A stretch of 60,733 nt of DNA from Mesorhizobium alhagi CCNWXJ12-2 (GCF_000236565.1 NZ_AHAM01000069.1:1-60733), one strand, 5' to 3'; shown: positions 1 through 7,538, counted from the stretch's first letter. Program-made: numbers and translations. Notes: generated by a model from the letters alone, not told the origin.

Positions 1-341
1 TAGTCGTCGGCGCCGGCTTCCAGCCCGTCGATCCTGCTGTCCGTCTCAGACAGCGCCGTCAGCATCAGAATGGGAACGGACTTTTCCGCCCTCAGGGCCT
101 TCGTCAGGTCCACGCCGTTCTCGCCCGGCATCATGACATCGACGATCAGCAGGTCGAAATCGAGGCCGGCAAGCTGGCGCCTGGCTTCGGCGGCATTGCC
201 CGCTACGGTGATGCGAAAACCGTTTTCGGTCAGGTATTGTTTCAAGAGATTGCGGATGCGGGTATCGTCGTCGACGACGAGTAGATGCGGCGCGTCGTCG
301 TCCGGCGCCGCCGAGTTATTGGCCAGTTCATTGCTTTCCAT
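1..341 (-). CDS. OmpR-type two-component response regulator, N-terminal part (cut by window edge)
   Basis: About 113 residues are visible and the gene runs off the left edge. They form a receiver domain: acidic cluster VVDDD near residue 24, phospho-acceptor Asp68 in LLIVDVMMPGENG, and the conserved Thr of MLTA near residue 95. The DNA-binding domain would lie outside the window, so the OmpR/PhoB class is inferred from receiver style. Its ATG (341-339) lies inside the 3' end of the upstream MarR gene (stop at 328-330), a 14-nt overlap that implies translational coupling. The partner kinase is not visible. The receiver call is strong; the signal sensed is unknown. Confidence 0.9.
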   Translation of the reverse strand, partial: MESNELANNSAAPDDDAPHLLVVDDDTRIRNLLKQYLTENGFRITVAGNAAEARRQLAGLDFDLLIVDVMMPGENGVDLTKALRAEKSVPILMLTALSETDSRIDGLEAGADD

Positions 342-855
342 GGTCTTCCCCTGGCATGTTGCCCGGCAAATTGTCGATCTGGGCTCGCAATTCCGGGTTC
401 ACCATCGCCTTCAGAAATCGCTCGATTCCTTCGCGTTCGGTGGATGTAGAACTTTCCAATGCGGCACGGATGCGGCGCGACTGTGGCCGGGCCAGCGCCA
501 ACGCCAGCGTCCGGCCTCGCGCAGTGGGATACAGTTCGCGCTGACGCCTGTCGCGCGGACCCTGGACTTGCGTGACATGGCCGCTGTCGATCAGTTGCTT
601 GAGCACGCGCGCCAGGCTCTGTTTGGTGATCTTCAGAACGTCGAGCAGTTCGGCGACCGTCAGGCCCGGCTTGCGGTTGACGAAATAGAGCACACGGTGA
701 TGGGCCCGCCCGAAACCATACTTTGCCAGAATTAGATCCGGGTCGGAGGTGAAGTCGCGATACGCGAAAAAGAACAGCTCGATGATGGCGAGATCGATGC
801 CGTCCTCGCCGGAGAGGGCCGTCCTGATGGGTTTGGCGTTTGCGCTGTCTGCCAT
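328..855 (-). CDS. MarR-family transcriptional regulator
   Basis: A 175-residue winged-helix protein. The MarR core runs from about residue 45 to 140, with GLTVAELLDVLKITKQSLAR as the recognition-helix region and a wing containing GPRDRRQRELYPTARG. It probably binds DNA as a dimer and responds to a small ligand. The frame stays open to an ATG at 891, but that codon lies inside a perfect 7-bp-arm dyad (880-900) that looks like the protein's own operator, so I chose the ATG at 855. The gene overlaps the response-regulator start by 14 nt, so the two form one transcript. Autoregulation is inferred from the dyad. Confidence 0.85.
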   Translation of the reverse strand: MADSANAKPIRTALSGEDGIDLAIIELFFFAYRDFTSDPDLILAKYGFGRAHHRVLYFVNRKPGLTVAELLDVLKITKQSLARVLKQLIDSGHVTQVQGPRDRRQRELYPTARGRTLALALARPQSRRIRAALESSTSTEREGIERFLKAMVNPELRAQIDNLPGNMPGEDHGKQ

Positions 856-879
856 GGGTTTCCGAAGAGTTCTCGAATT

Positions 880-900
880 TATGTCAGCCATGTTGACATA
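880..900. promoter_or_regulatory. Candidate MarR operator (perfect dyad)
   Basis: TATGTCA at 880-886 and TGACATA at 894-900 are perfect inverted arms with a 7-nt spacer. The size and symmetry fit a MarR dimer site. It lies 25 bp upstream of the preferred MarR start and overlaps the alternative ATG at 891, which makes it a plausible autoregulatory site. The intergenic region toward ilvE is also within its reach. Confidence 0.55.
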
Positions 901-1096
901 TTTTTCCGCTGTTGGTAATTTTTGCCAAGGTTTTCGGCGGATTGCGAACGAAAAGGCGAGCTAGCGCGGGTTTTCCCGGAACTTCCTGAGTTTGCCTTGG
1001 CTTTTATATACGCCTACTCTTGTGACAGTGGCCGCTGCTGTAAAGCCGGCCGAAAATTGACAACAATGAAGTGCGGGCGCAGATCCGCGGGAGGTT

Positions 1097-1993
1097 ATGA
1101 TGGCATCCGTTCCTTTCGACCAGCTCGAAGGCTTCATCTGGATGAATGGCGAGTTCGTCAACTGGGCGGACGCCAAGATCCACGTTCTGACGCATGGCCT
1201 TCATTACGCCAGCGCCGTATTTGAAGGCGAACGCGCCTATGGCGGCGAGATCTTCAAGCTTACAGAGCACACAGAGCGCCTGCACGAATCGGCGCGCATC
1301 CTCGGCTTCAGGATTCCCTATTCGGTCGCCGAAATCGACGACGCCTGCCGCGAACTGCTCAAGAAGCAGGGCCTTCGCGACGCCTATGTGCGGCCGATCG
1401 CCTGGCGCGGCAGCGAGCAGATGGGCGTTTCGGCGCAGAACAGCCGCATCAACTGCGCCATAGCCATCTGGCAGTGGCCGAGCTATTTCGATCCGGCGCA
1501 GAAACTTAAGGGCATCCGGCTCGATATGGCTGAGTACCGCCGACCCGATCCGCGCACTGCTCCCGCGCACGCCAAGGCAGCAGGCCTCTACATGATCTGC
1601 ACCCTGTCCAAACATGCCGCCGAGGCCAAGGGTTTTGCTGACGCCATGATGCTCGACTGGCGCGGCTATGTCGCCGAAGCCACCGGTGCGAATATCTTTT
1701 TCGTCAAGGATGGCAAAATCCATACGCCGGATCCGGATTGCTTCCTCAATGGCATCACGCGCAAGACGGTCGTCGATCTGGCACGGGCGCGTGGGTTTGA
1801 AGTGGTGGAGCGCATCATCAAGCCGGAAGAGCTTGAGGGCTTCGAGCAGTGCTTCCTCACCGGCACCGCCGCCGAAGTCACGCCCGTCTCGGAGATCGGG
1901 CCATACCGGTTCGAAGTCGGCGAGATCACCAAGACGCTGATGAACGACTATTCCGCAGCCGTTCAGCCCAACCACGCCATCGCCGCCGAATAG
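1097..1993 (+). CDS. ilvE: Branched-chain amino acid aminotransferase
   Basis: A 298-residue class IV PLP-dependent aminotransferase. It interconverts valine, leucine and isoleucine with their 2-oxo acids using glutamate/2-oxoglutarate. Family landmarks are HGLHYASAVFEGERAYGG near residues 33-50, the probable PLP lysine Lys160 in APAHAKAAGLY, and the VAEATGANIFF segment near 193-203. The start is an ATGATG pair (1097 and 1100) behind GGGAGG at 1089-1094; spacing slightly favours the second ATG. A strong intrinsic terminator follows. It stands alone as a single transcription unit. Confidence 0.93.
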   Translation: MMASVPFDQLEGFIWMNGEFVNWADAKIHVLTHGLHYASAVFEGERAYGGEIFKLTEHTERLHESARILGFRIPYSVAEIDDACRELLKKQGLRDAYVRPIAWRGSEQMGVSAQNSRINCAIAIWQWPSYFDPAQKLKGIRLDMAEYRRPDPRTAPAHAKAAGLYMICTLSKHAAEAKGFADAMMLDWRGYVAEATGANIFFVKDGKIHTPDPDCFLNGITRKTVVDLARARGFEVVERIIKPEELEGFEQCFLTGTAAEVTPVSEIGPYRFEVGEITKTLMNDYSAAVQPNHAIAAE

Positions 1994-2016
1994 GCCGGCG
2001 CGCTCATGCTGTTTCC

Positions 2017-2047
2017 ACGGGCGGCCTTCGGGCCGCCCGTTTCATTT
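2017..2047 (+). terminator. Intrinsic terminator of ilvE
   Basis: ACGGGCGGCC (2017-2026), TTCG loop, GGCCGCCCGT (2031-2040): a perfect 10-bp GC-rich stem with a stable tetraloop, followed by a T-rich tail. Confidence 0.85.
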
Positions 2048-2135
2048 GAGCCATAGGTCATTTGACTTTCGTATAATTCCGTTTCTGATGGACGCACCGA
2101 CTCGCGGAGGTCGGCTATCGTTGGAGGGAAACTAT

Positions 2136-2420
2136 ATGGAAGCGCTTCTTCCGATCATCATACAGGCAGTAACCGGCGCTGTTGGCGGGCTCGGAGCAGG
2201 AGCCGCGCTGAAGCAGGCGGCGATGAGTACAGTGACCAAGGTGATTTCGGGTGCGGTCGGCGGTATTGGCGGTGGACAGATTCTCGCCAGCCTTCTGAGC
2301 GATCCCAGCATGACCGGCGCGCTGACCGGCCCGCTTGGAGATGCGGTAGGCGGGCTTGTCGGCGGCGGCGTGCTGACGGGGATCGTCGGCGCGGTGATGG
2401 GCGCGATGAACAAGCGCTAA
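2136..2420 (+). CDS. Small glycine-rich membrane peptide, function unknown
   Basis: A 94-residue protein starting at the ATG preceded by GGAGGG (2123-2128). An upstream in-frame ATG at 2046 has no ribosome binding site and lies in the ilvE terminator tail. The sequence is almost entirely small and hydrophobic, with Gly-Ala-Val rich stretches such as AVGGLGAGAA and AVGGLVGGGVLTGIVGAVMGA, and only a few charged residues. It resembles glycine-zipper membrane proteins, which insert or oligomerise in bilayers. A bacteriocin-like or envelope-stress role is possible but not shown. Confidence 0.65.
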   Translation: MEALLPIIIQAVTGAVGGLGAGAALKQAAMSTVTKVISGAVGGIGGGQILASLLSDPSMTGALTGPLGDAVGGLVGGGVLTGIVGAVMGAMNKR

Positions 2421-2530
2421 GCGCCAGAGCATGTTTGCAAATCGGGCCGCCCGCTTTGTTTGACCAGCGGATACCGTGGACGCAGCGGCGTGCCTCGCCT
2501 AAATGAAGGCGAGCCAGCGAAAGGAAAGAC

Positions 2531-3175
2531 ATGGGTCAGTTGAATGCCGGCATCATTCCGGTCACGCCGTTCGAGCAGAACTGCACGATCCTGTTCGACA
2601 CGGACAGCAAGCAGGGCGTCGTGGTCGATCCGGGCGGCGACGTCGACCGCATCCTGGCGGCGCTCGCCGACAACAACATTACCGTCACGGCGATCTGGCT
2701 GACCCATGGCCATATCGACCATGCCGGCGGCGCAATGGACCTGAAAGAAGCACTGGGCGTCGAGATCATTGGACCTCACGAAGCCGACAAGCCGCTGCTC
2801 GACAATCTCGAAAACCAGGCGAAGCGGTTCGGCCTGACAAGCGGGGGCGTTCGCAATTGCGTGCCTGACCGCTTCCTGAGCGAGGGCGAGAAAGTCACCT
2901 TTGACGGCCATGTCTTCGAGGTGCTGCATTGTCCAGGCCACGCGCCCGGCCACGTCGTCTACTACAACCGGGCAGCCAAATTCGCCCATGTCGGCGACGT
3001 GCTGTTTCGCGGCTCCGTCGGCCGCACCGATCTTCCAGGCGGCGATCACGCCAGCCTGATCGCCTCGATCAAGGAAAAGCTGCTGCCGCTCGGCGACGAC
3101 ATCGGCTTCATTTGCGGGCATGGGCCGGGCGGGCGGTTCGGCGAGGAAAGGCTGAGCAATCCGTTTCTGACATGA
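2531..3175 (+). CDS. Metallo-beta-lactamase-fold hydrolase (glyoxalase II-like)
   Basis: A 214-residue zinc hydrolase of the small glyoxalase II/YcbL type. The metal-binding motif THGHIDH covers residues 58-64. Further ligands are the His in CPGHAPGHVVYY near 134, the Asp in HVGDVLF near 157 and a late GHGPGG histidine. Family members hydrolyse thioesters such as S-lactoylglutathione; the true substrate here is not predictable. A terminator lies immediately after the stop, so the gene is a single unit. Confidence 0.88.
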   Translation: MGQLNAGIIPVTPFEQNCTILFDTDSKQGVVVDPGGDVDRILAALADNNITVTAIWLTHGHIDHAGGAMDLKEALGVEIIGPHEADKPLLDNLENQAKRFGLTSGGVRNCVPDRFLSEGEKVTFDGHVFEVLHCPGHAPGHVVYYNRAAKFAHVGDVLFRGSVGRTDLPGGDHASLIASIKEKLLPLGDDIGFICGHGPGGRFGEERLSNPFLT

Positions 3176-3176
3176 C

Positions 3177-3209
3177 AAAGGCCGGATCGCGCATGCGGTC
3201 CGGCCTTTT
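3177..3209 (+). terminator. Intrinsic terminator of the MBL-fold hydrolase gene
   Basis: AAAGGCCGGA (3177-3186) pairs with TCCGGCCTTTT (3199-3209) across a 12-nt loop. The A/T ends make it usable from both strands, so it may also stop the convergent BA14K transcript. Confidence 0.8.
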
Positions 3210-3228
3210 CGTCCGTATTCAGCTGCGG

Positions 3229-3663
3229 TTATCCAGCGGTGCAGAAATGCCTGCGGCCGTCGTAACCGGTGAAGGTGCCGGTGCGGGCGTTGAAGCTGCG
3301 GTAGCGGTCTTCGCAGTAGCGGTACCATTCGGGCGTCCAGGGCTCCAGCGCACCGCCATAGCCGTGGTCGACAACGTATTCCCGGCGGACTGGATAGTAG
3401 CGGCGAGCCGAATAGTAGCGGCGATCGCGCGGATAATCGTAATCGTCATAGACGCGGTATTCGGGCCGCGAGGCGTTTGCGGCGCCGACTGCGAGCGCGC
3501 CGACGGCGAGGCCGAGGATGCCGGCAGCGACCAGATCGCCGCTAGATGAATGGTGGCGATGATGGCGGCGCCAGTTGTCGCCGGCATTGGCGGCGGGCAG
3601 GGCGGCGAAAGTGGTGGCGGCGACTGCGGCCGAGAGAATGGCGGTCTTGAGGATGCGGTTCAT
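3229..3663 (-). CDS. BA14K family protein (secreted, lectin-like)
   Basis: A 144-residue exported protein. The start MNRILK is chosen because a Sec signal peptide (hydrophobic ILSAAVAATTFAALPAANA) follows directly; 36 upstream in-frame residues do not look coded. After the signal come a His/Arg-rich patch, a transmembrane-like segment (LVAAGILGLAVGALAVG), a Tyr/Arg-rich linker, and the C-terminal BA14K motif WYRYCEDRYRSFNARTGTF ending in a second Cys. BA14K was described as a Brucella immunoreactive, lectin-like protein and is common in Rhizobiales. The role here is unknown, probably at the cell surface. Confidence 0.85.
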   Translation of the reverse strand: MNRILKTAILSAAVAATTFAALPAANAGDNWRRHHRHHSSSGDLVAAGILGLAVGALAVGAANASRPEYRVYDDYDYPRDRRYYSARRYYPVRREYVVDHGYGGALEPWTPEWYRYCEDRYRSFNARTGTFTGYDGRRHFCTAG

Positions 3664-3812
3664 ATCTGTCTCCTTCGCACCTGTCCCGACTGCGGTGGGC
3701 AGGCGTAAAAACCGGAAATACGCCCCGGCATCTGAACGCAGGCTGAACGCGACCTGACAGCCGCGCCGCAACCGTATTTCGCGGAAATGCGGCGCAATTC
3801 GGAACGGGCGCG

Positions 3813-4025
3813 TCAGCCGATCGACAGGTTGACTGCCTTCGGACCCTTGCCGCGCTTGTCGGGCTCCGTCTCGAACGTCACCTTCTGGCCATCCTCGAGG
3901 CCGGGCAGGCCCGACGCCTGGACGGCGGAGATATGCACGAAGACGTCCTTCTCGCCATCATCCGGCGTGATGAAGCCGAAGCCTTTGGCATGATTGAAGA
4001 ATTTTACTGTGCCGGTCTGCGGCAT
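3813..4025 (-). CDS. Cold-shock protein, copy 1
   Basis: A 70-residue single cold-shock domain protein that binds single-stranded RNA or DNA. RNP1 is KGFGFITP near residues 14-21 and RNP2 is DVFVHIS near 27-33. It starts at MPQTGT behind a GGAGGGAG ribosome site; longer upstream reading frames cover the leader and are not credible. It is a close paralogue of the gene at 4364-4576 on the same strand. Both have leaders of about 170-205 nt beginning with the same element, suggesting shared cold or growth-phase control. Confidence 0.95.
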   Translation of the reverse strand: MPQTGTVKFFNHAKGFGFITPDDGEKDVFVHISAVQASGLPGLEDGQKVTFETEPDKRGKGPKAVNLSIG

Positions 4026-4193
4026 GGGGAACTCCCTCCAAGCGTGGTCCATGTCCGGCGGTCGAAATCCGCGCGGTCCCGGACGTTTGCTGGAGGAGCA
4101 GAAACAGACTTGTCGCGCCGGGGCCCTGCCAAAACCCTCTCGTTTCGCGACCCACCCGAAGTCTTTCGCTGTCATACCCCGGGGCCGGCTATT

Positions 4194-4231
4194 CCAGTCT
4201 CCGGGCCGGCAAATGCCCGAAGTCAGAATTT
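4194..4231 (-). promoter_or_regulatory. Conserved leader element upstream of csp copy 1
   Basis: This 38-bp block matches 4751-4788 at 34 of 38 positions. It sits 169 bp upstream of the csp start, against 175 bp for the other copy. Conserved cores on the plus strand are CCAGTCTCCGGG and GCAAATGCCCGAA. The rest of the two leaders has diverged, so the block is selected or recently duplicated. It could be the promoter region, the 5' end of the leader RNA, or a protein site. Confidence 0.55.
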
Positions 4232-4363
4232 GTCCTTCATTTTCGGGACAGGGGCAAGCAAATCTTTTGCGGGCGAAAACAGCGACTTCGCACCCGCGCC
4301 GCAACAAGCGGAAAGGCGCGGCGGACCGGCCGCCGCGCCTCGAAAATCCGTTTTACGCGAGGC

Positions 4364-4576
4364 TCAGGCCGCGCTGAGATTGACCGCCTTGGGGCCCTTG
4401 CCCATGCGGTCGGGCTCGACGTCGAAGGTGACCTTCTGGCCATCGACGAGCGTGCGCAGGCCGGAAGCCTCGATCGCCGAGATGTGGACGAACACGTCCT
4501 TGGCGCCGCCATCGGGCGTGATGAAGCCGAAGCCTTTGGTGGCGTTGAAGAATTTAACGGTTCCGCTCTGGGACAT
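4364..4576 (-). CDS. Cold-shock protein, copy 2
   Basis: A 70-residue cold-shock domain protein with the same RNP1 (KGFGFITP) and RNP2 (DVFVHIS) motifs as copy 1 and about three quarters identity to it by eye. The ATG follows a GGAG ribosome site. It is a tandem duplicate on the same strand, 338 bp upstream of copy 1, but each copy carries its own leader element, so they are probably separate transcripts. The likely role is RNA chaperone activity. Confidence 0.95.
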   Translation of the reverse strand: MSQSGTVKFFNATKGFGFITPDGGAKDVFVHISAIEASGLRTLVDGQKVTFDVEPDRMGKGPKAVNLSAA

Positions 4577-4750
4577 GGGAGAACTCCTTCACCCGTTTCG
4601 TTGGTCTGCTTCCTGCCGTACCGCCGCGCCTCGGTGGCAGGCTCCTCTCAGTGCTTGGCGGTCGTGCATTCGCGCAACGTCGAACCCCCCGCCAAAAGAA
4701 GGGGTCGTCAGATATTCACAGTGTCGGGGAAAGGTTTCGTCCAAAACGGT

Positions 4751-4788
4751 CCAGTCTCCGGGTCAGCAAATGCCCGAACACAGAATTT
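4751..4788 (-). promoter_or_regulatory. Conserved leader element upstream of csp copy 2
   Basis: Partner of the block at 4194-4231, with 34 of 38 identities and nearly the same distance to its start codon. The 374-bp gap between this csp gene and the Kazal lipoprotein otherwise holds only the csp leader on one strand and the lipoprotein promoter region on the other. Confidence 0.55.
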
Positions 4789-4950
4789 ATCGCACGGAAA
4801 TACATTCCAGGCAAGATGCGGCCCGCATGCGTTGCATGCGATGGTTTCCGAATTGAAACACATCCTGAAGCGGACAGGGATTGCATTCGTACGCGGAATC
4901 GGAAGGATCGCAGCCGAGGGGCGGCGGACGGGACCGGAGGAGAGCGATCA

Positions 4951-5493
4951 ATGATTTCCAGAGCAGTCTTTTGGCGCGGCGCATTGCTGGCGCTGGTGAT
5001 GGCGGTGGCCGCCGCCTGCACGGTGGTGGTCGACGAGCCGGGGCCCGGACCACGCCCACTGCCGCCGGGGCCGGAATTCTGCACCCGCGAATACGACCCG
5101 GTGTGCGGGCGGCGAGGGCCGGACCGGCAGACCTTCGCCAATGCCTGCCTGGCCGACCAGGCCGGCTACCGCGTCGTCGACCGCGGCCAGTGCCGGCGCG
5201 ACCCGCGCCCGCAACCCGACGCCTGCACCCGCGAATACGATCCGGTGTGCGGACGGCGCGGCGCGGAGCGGCGGACCTTCTCCAATTCCTGCCTCGCCGA
5301 CCGGGCCGGCTACCGCATCATCAGCGAGGGCGAATGCCGCCGCGGCGGCGGAGGGAGCGAGGAGCCGCGCTTCTGCACCCGCGAGTACCGGCCGGTCTGC
5401 GCGACGAGGCGCGGCAATGTGCGGACCTTCGGCAATTCCTGCGAGGCGCTGGCGGCCGACTACCGGATCGTCGATCCGAACGGACCGTGCTGA
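4951..5493 (+). CDS. Lipoprotein with three tandem Kazal-type inhibitor domains
   Basis: A 180-residue protein. The start follows GGAGG at 4936-4940. A lipoprotein signal peptide (ALLALVMAVAAAC, lipobox AAAC) anchors it to a membrane. Three repeats of about 40 residues follow, each with CTREYxPVC, a TF-x-N-x-C motif and a closing G-x-C: near residues 47-84, 91-128 and 139-180. Kazal domains inhibit serine proteases by presenting a reactive loop just after the second Cys of the CPVC region. The third repeat has CATRR instead of CGRRG. The target protease is unknown and may be host or self. Confidence 0.85.
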   Translation: MISRAVFWRGALLALVMAVAAACTVVVDEPGPGPRPLPPGPEFCTREYDPVCGRRGPDRQTFANACLADQAGYRVVDRGQCRRDPRPQPDACTREYDPVCGRRGAERRTFSNSCLADRAGYRIISEGECRRGGGGSEEPRFCTREYRPVCATRRGNVRTFGNSCEALAADYRIVDPNGPC

Positions 5494-5823
5494 GAGGCAT
5501 GGTCTCTCTTTCCTTCTCCCCTTGTGGGAGAAGGTGGCCGACCCTGAGCTTGCCGAAGGGGAGGTCGGATGAGGGGTGTTGCGTGGAGCGCCACAGTTCT
5601 TGATTGATCGCATCGTGCACTCCACCTTCTCCGCCTCATTTCTTCCAACACCCCTCATCCGTCTTGGCGCTTCGCGCCAATCCACCTTGTCCGGCCGGGT
5701 CCCCGGTGCTTCGCACCGTCCCGGCGTTCGCCGGCCTTTCACCGTGCCACCGGCACGATGAATTCGCGTTCCGCGAACCGGCTGCTCACCCCACAAGGGG
5801 AGAAGGGAGCGCGCCGGCGCGTT
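5494..5823. repeat. Composite palindromic repeat region
   Basis: This 330-bp gene-free stretch is filled with rhizobial-type palindromic repeats. TTCTCCCCTTGTGGG at 5514-5528 is a perfect inverted match to 5790-5804. Inside are smaller hairpins such as GGCGCTTCGCGCC near 5665 and several GTCCC/GGGAC and GCTTCGCACC arms. No reading frame here looks real. It could be two adjacent elements in opposite orientation or one fold-back unit. Confidence 0.7.
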
Positions 5824-6114
5824 TCATCCGGGCGTCCCGGCTGCCGACCTGCTGCGCTTTTTCCCGCTTGGCGCCTGCGGGTCCGGTCCAAAGGCCTGCA
5901 CGAGACGGGCGTGGATCGCCGCGCGGGAGGCTTCGGTGCGAAAGGCCGAAAGCGCGATCCCGACGAGCATATCGTCCAATCGCCTCCCGAGCGCCTCGGG
6001 CCATAGCGGCGCGCACTCCGGTTCGATGCTACTGGCCTGACACAGGCCGGCGCGGCGGCAGGCATGGTTCGGGCATTCGGCGTGGAAGCCTTCGCCCCAG
6101 GCGAGCAGTTGCAC
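5824..6114 (-). CDS. Hypothetical cysteine-containing small protein
   Basis: A 96-residue frame starting at GTG (6114-6112), chosen because GGAGG lies 9 nt upstream in the transcript. The N-terminal half has three closely spaced cysteines (HAECPNHACRRAGLCQ) that could bind a metal, followed by WPEALGRRLDDMLVGIALSAFRTEASR, a plausible amphipathic helix region. The C-terminal tail is basic. It has protein-like composition and I believe similar proteins occur in Rhizobiales, but I cannot name a family. The stop lies at the edge of the palindromic repeat region. Confidence 0.5.
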   Translation of the reverse strand: MQLLAWGEGFHAECPNHACRRAGLCQASSIEPECAPLWPEALGRRLDDMLVGIALSAFRTEASRAAIHARLVQAFGPDPQAPSGKKRSRSAAGTPG

Positions 6115-6325
6115 CGCCGTCAGCACCTCCGGGCACGGCGACTGCCCGGGTGCGTACAGGTCGATCAGTGCGGATTATGCGGGAGGGGCAGGATGTGTGA
6201 ACAAAAGGGGGTGAGGAAAATTTTGGGCTGGGTGTTATGCCATTGATCCGCAATGGATCTTTTTTCGGTAGGGCCGGAATGAGTGTGGATTCTATCCACA
6301 TGGACATGCGACCGGCGCGAGGCTC

Positions 6326-6457
6326 GCCCCCTCCACCGCCTTCGGCGGTCCCCCTCCCCCGTAAACGGGGGAGGATCAGCGTTGCTGACGGCCGCTGCGT
6401 TGGTTCCTCCCCTGCGAAGCGGGGGAGGGGGACCATGCGAAGCATGGTGGAGGGGGC
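6326..6457. repeat. Intergenic palindromic repeat, copy A
   Basis: About 130 bp with 12-bp perfect inverted ends (GCCCCCTCCACC at the left, GGTGGAGGGGGC at the right) and inner hairpins CACCGCCTTCGGCGGT and CCCCCGTAAACGGGGG. A second copy with the same architecture lies at 31322-31441. It occupies most of the gap 6115-6643, which holds no supported complete gene. Confidence 0.75.
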
Positions 6458-6475
6458 GTGGTCCGGAGTTCCGGC

Positions 6476-6602
6476 TCAGAACTCGAAACCCGCCTGTCCG
6501 CCGTCCTTTTCCTTCGGGGCTTTCTTGAAGCCGCCAGCATCGATGACCGGCAGGCGTGGGACTTCGCGGAAATCGAGAATGCCTTCTTCCCGTGAGGGAC
6601 GG
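6476..6602 (-). pseudogene. Orphan C-terminal coding fragment, parent gene unknown
   Basis: The minus strand reads REEGILDFREVPRLPVIDAG and then about 19 residues ending FEF before a TGA stop at 6476-6478. This has the look of a real protein C-terminus, but upstream the frame passes straight into repeat-like DNA (CCCCCGTCCCTCACGGG) with no start codon or ribosome site. I read it as a gene remnant cut by a palindromic element. I do not recognise the family. Confidence 0.35.
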
Positions 6603-6643
6603 GGGAGAACGAGGCTTGCCGCAACGCTGGCGGTCCCCGTTCT

Positions 6644-7141
6644 TCAGGGCTCGCCGAATTGCAGCCCGAGCTGGTCCGCCTCTTCTTTTGGAAGTCGCGG
6701 CAGGATCACTTTTATTGTTTCGCCGCCGATGATCTTGTCGCCGCGCATGAACATCCAGTCGGAGACATATTCCTTTTCAACAGACATTTCCTGGCCAAGC
6801 TGAACATTCGAAACCGACTGCGGGTCGTTGTCGATGTTGCAGATCGCCTTGCTCGCAGCGCCGACGACCGGCCCGCACCAGAAGTGCTCAACCTCGTCGC
6901 CGTGCGTAATCTGGATCTTGACGGAAAATCGTTGCTCGCCTTCGCCTGGATTGGACAGATGCTGCCAGAAATAGGGGAGAGTGCTCCTCGCCTTGTCGAT
7001 CGCTGCATTCATCTCGGGATCGTCAGTTTCGACCGATACGACCTGGTCTTCGGCCAAACTGATATGCACCGAGCACAGCAGGCTCAAGCCGAGGATGATC
7101 GATCTGGCGATTGAATGGGATGCCATCTTAATCTCAGTCAT
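6644..7141 (-). CDS. DUF2314 domain protein with signal peptide
   Basis: A 165-residue protein from the ATG at 7141; the ATG at 7126 (MASHSI) is an equal alternative. A Sec signal peptide (IILGLSLLCSVHISLA) is followed by a DUF2314/YegJ-type domain covering most of the rest. Seen motifs are the early TLPYFW helix, FSVKIQITHGDEVEHFW near 95, and DWMFMRGDKIIGGETIKV near 130-145, which is the family's most conserved block. The function of the family is not established. The protein should be periplasmic. Palindromic repeats lie downstream. Confidence 0.75.
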   Translation of the reverse strand: MTEIKMASHSIARSIILGLSLLCSVHISLAEDQVVSVETDDPEMNAAIDKARSTLPYFWQHLSNPGEGEQRFSVKIQITHGDEVEHFWCGPVVGAASKAICNIDNDPQSVSNVQLGQEMSVEKEYVSDWMFMRGDKIIGGETIKVILPRLPKEEADQLGLQFGEP

Positions 7142-7156
7142 TCGATTGGCGTTCTT

Positions 7157-7360
7157 TCACCGGCAAACCGCAATAGCAAGCCCCAGCGTCCGCTTTCCGG
7201 CGGCCGAGTCCGCCTCGATCTGATGATCCCAGAGTTCCGCTCGGATCATCCGCTCGAGCTGCTCCAGTTCGTCCGCGGACCGTGTCTGGTTGAAAGAGTG
7301 GATGTCACTGATATCAAGCTTTCCCATAGAGACGCTGATACCATAGGCGGGCACGACCAA
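7157..7360 (-). CDS. Possible small hypothetical protein
   Basis: A 67-residue frame on the same strand as, and 15 bp upstream of, the DUF2314 gene. The middle section (DELEQLERMIRAELWDHQIEADSAAGK) has helix-like, protein-like composition, but the C-terminus looks abrupt and there is no clear ribosome site. It may be a truncated gene or spurious. Confidence 0.3.
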   Translation of the reverse strand: MVVPAYGISVSMGKLDISDIHSFNQTRSADELEQLERMIRAELWDHQIEADSAAGKRTLGLAIAVCR

Positions 7361-7366
7361 GCTAGC

Positions 7367-7447
7367 TCAACGCCCTGGCCGGCCGATCTTCTTCGACCGC
7401 CGCTTCTGCTTGCGCGCGTCGGACGGATCCTCGTAGGAGCCGATGCC
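7367..7447 (-). pseudogene. Detached copy of the UvrB C-terminal tail
   Basis: The last 26 codons before the stop at 7367-7369 match the last 26 codons of uvrB (8745-8822) at 19 positions, with shared blocks GSYEDP, DAR, QKRR and GRPG. Upstream in the same frame the sequence turns into a palindromic repeat that reads HGEPVEP. It is therefore a uvrB 3'-end fragment and not a gene. It lies in the same orientation as uvrB, on the far side of the RTX gene. Confidence 0.65.
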
Positions 7448-7538
7448 GACGCGCTCGCGGCGTGGTTCGACAGGCTCACCATGAGCGGCGTCGAGTTGTG
7501 GCGGAGTGGCGTTGGCGCCGCCCCGGCCCTTCGGGCCT

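Noticed and set aside
2136-2420. A classical bacteriocin with export system
   Set aside because: The peptide is glycine-rich, but there is no leader, immunity gene or transporter beside it.
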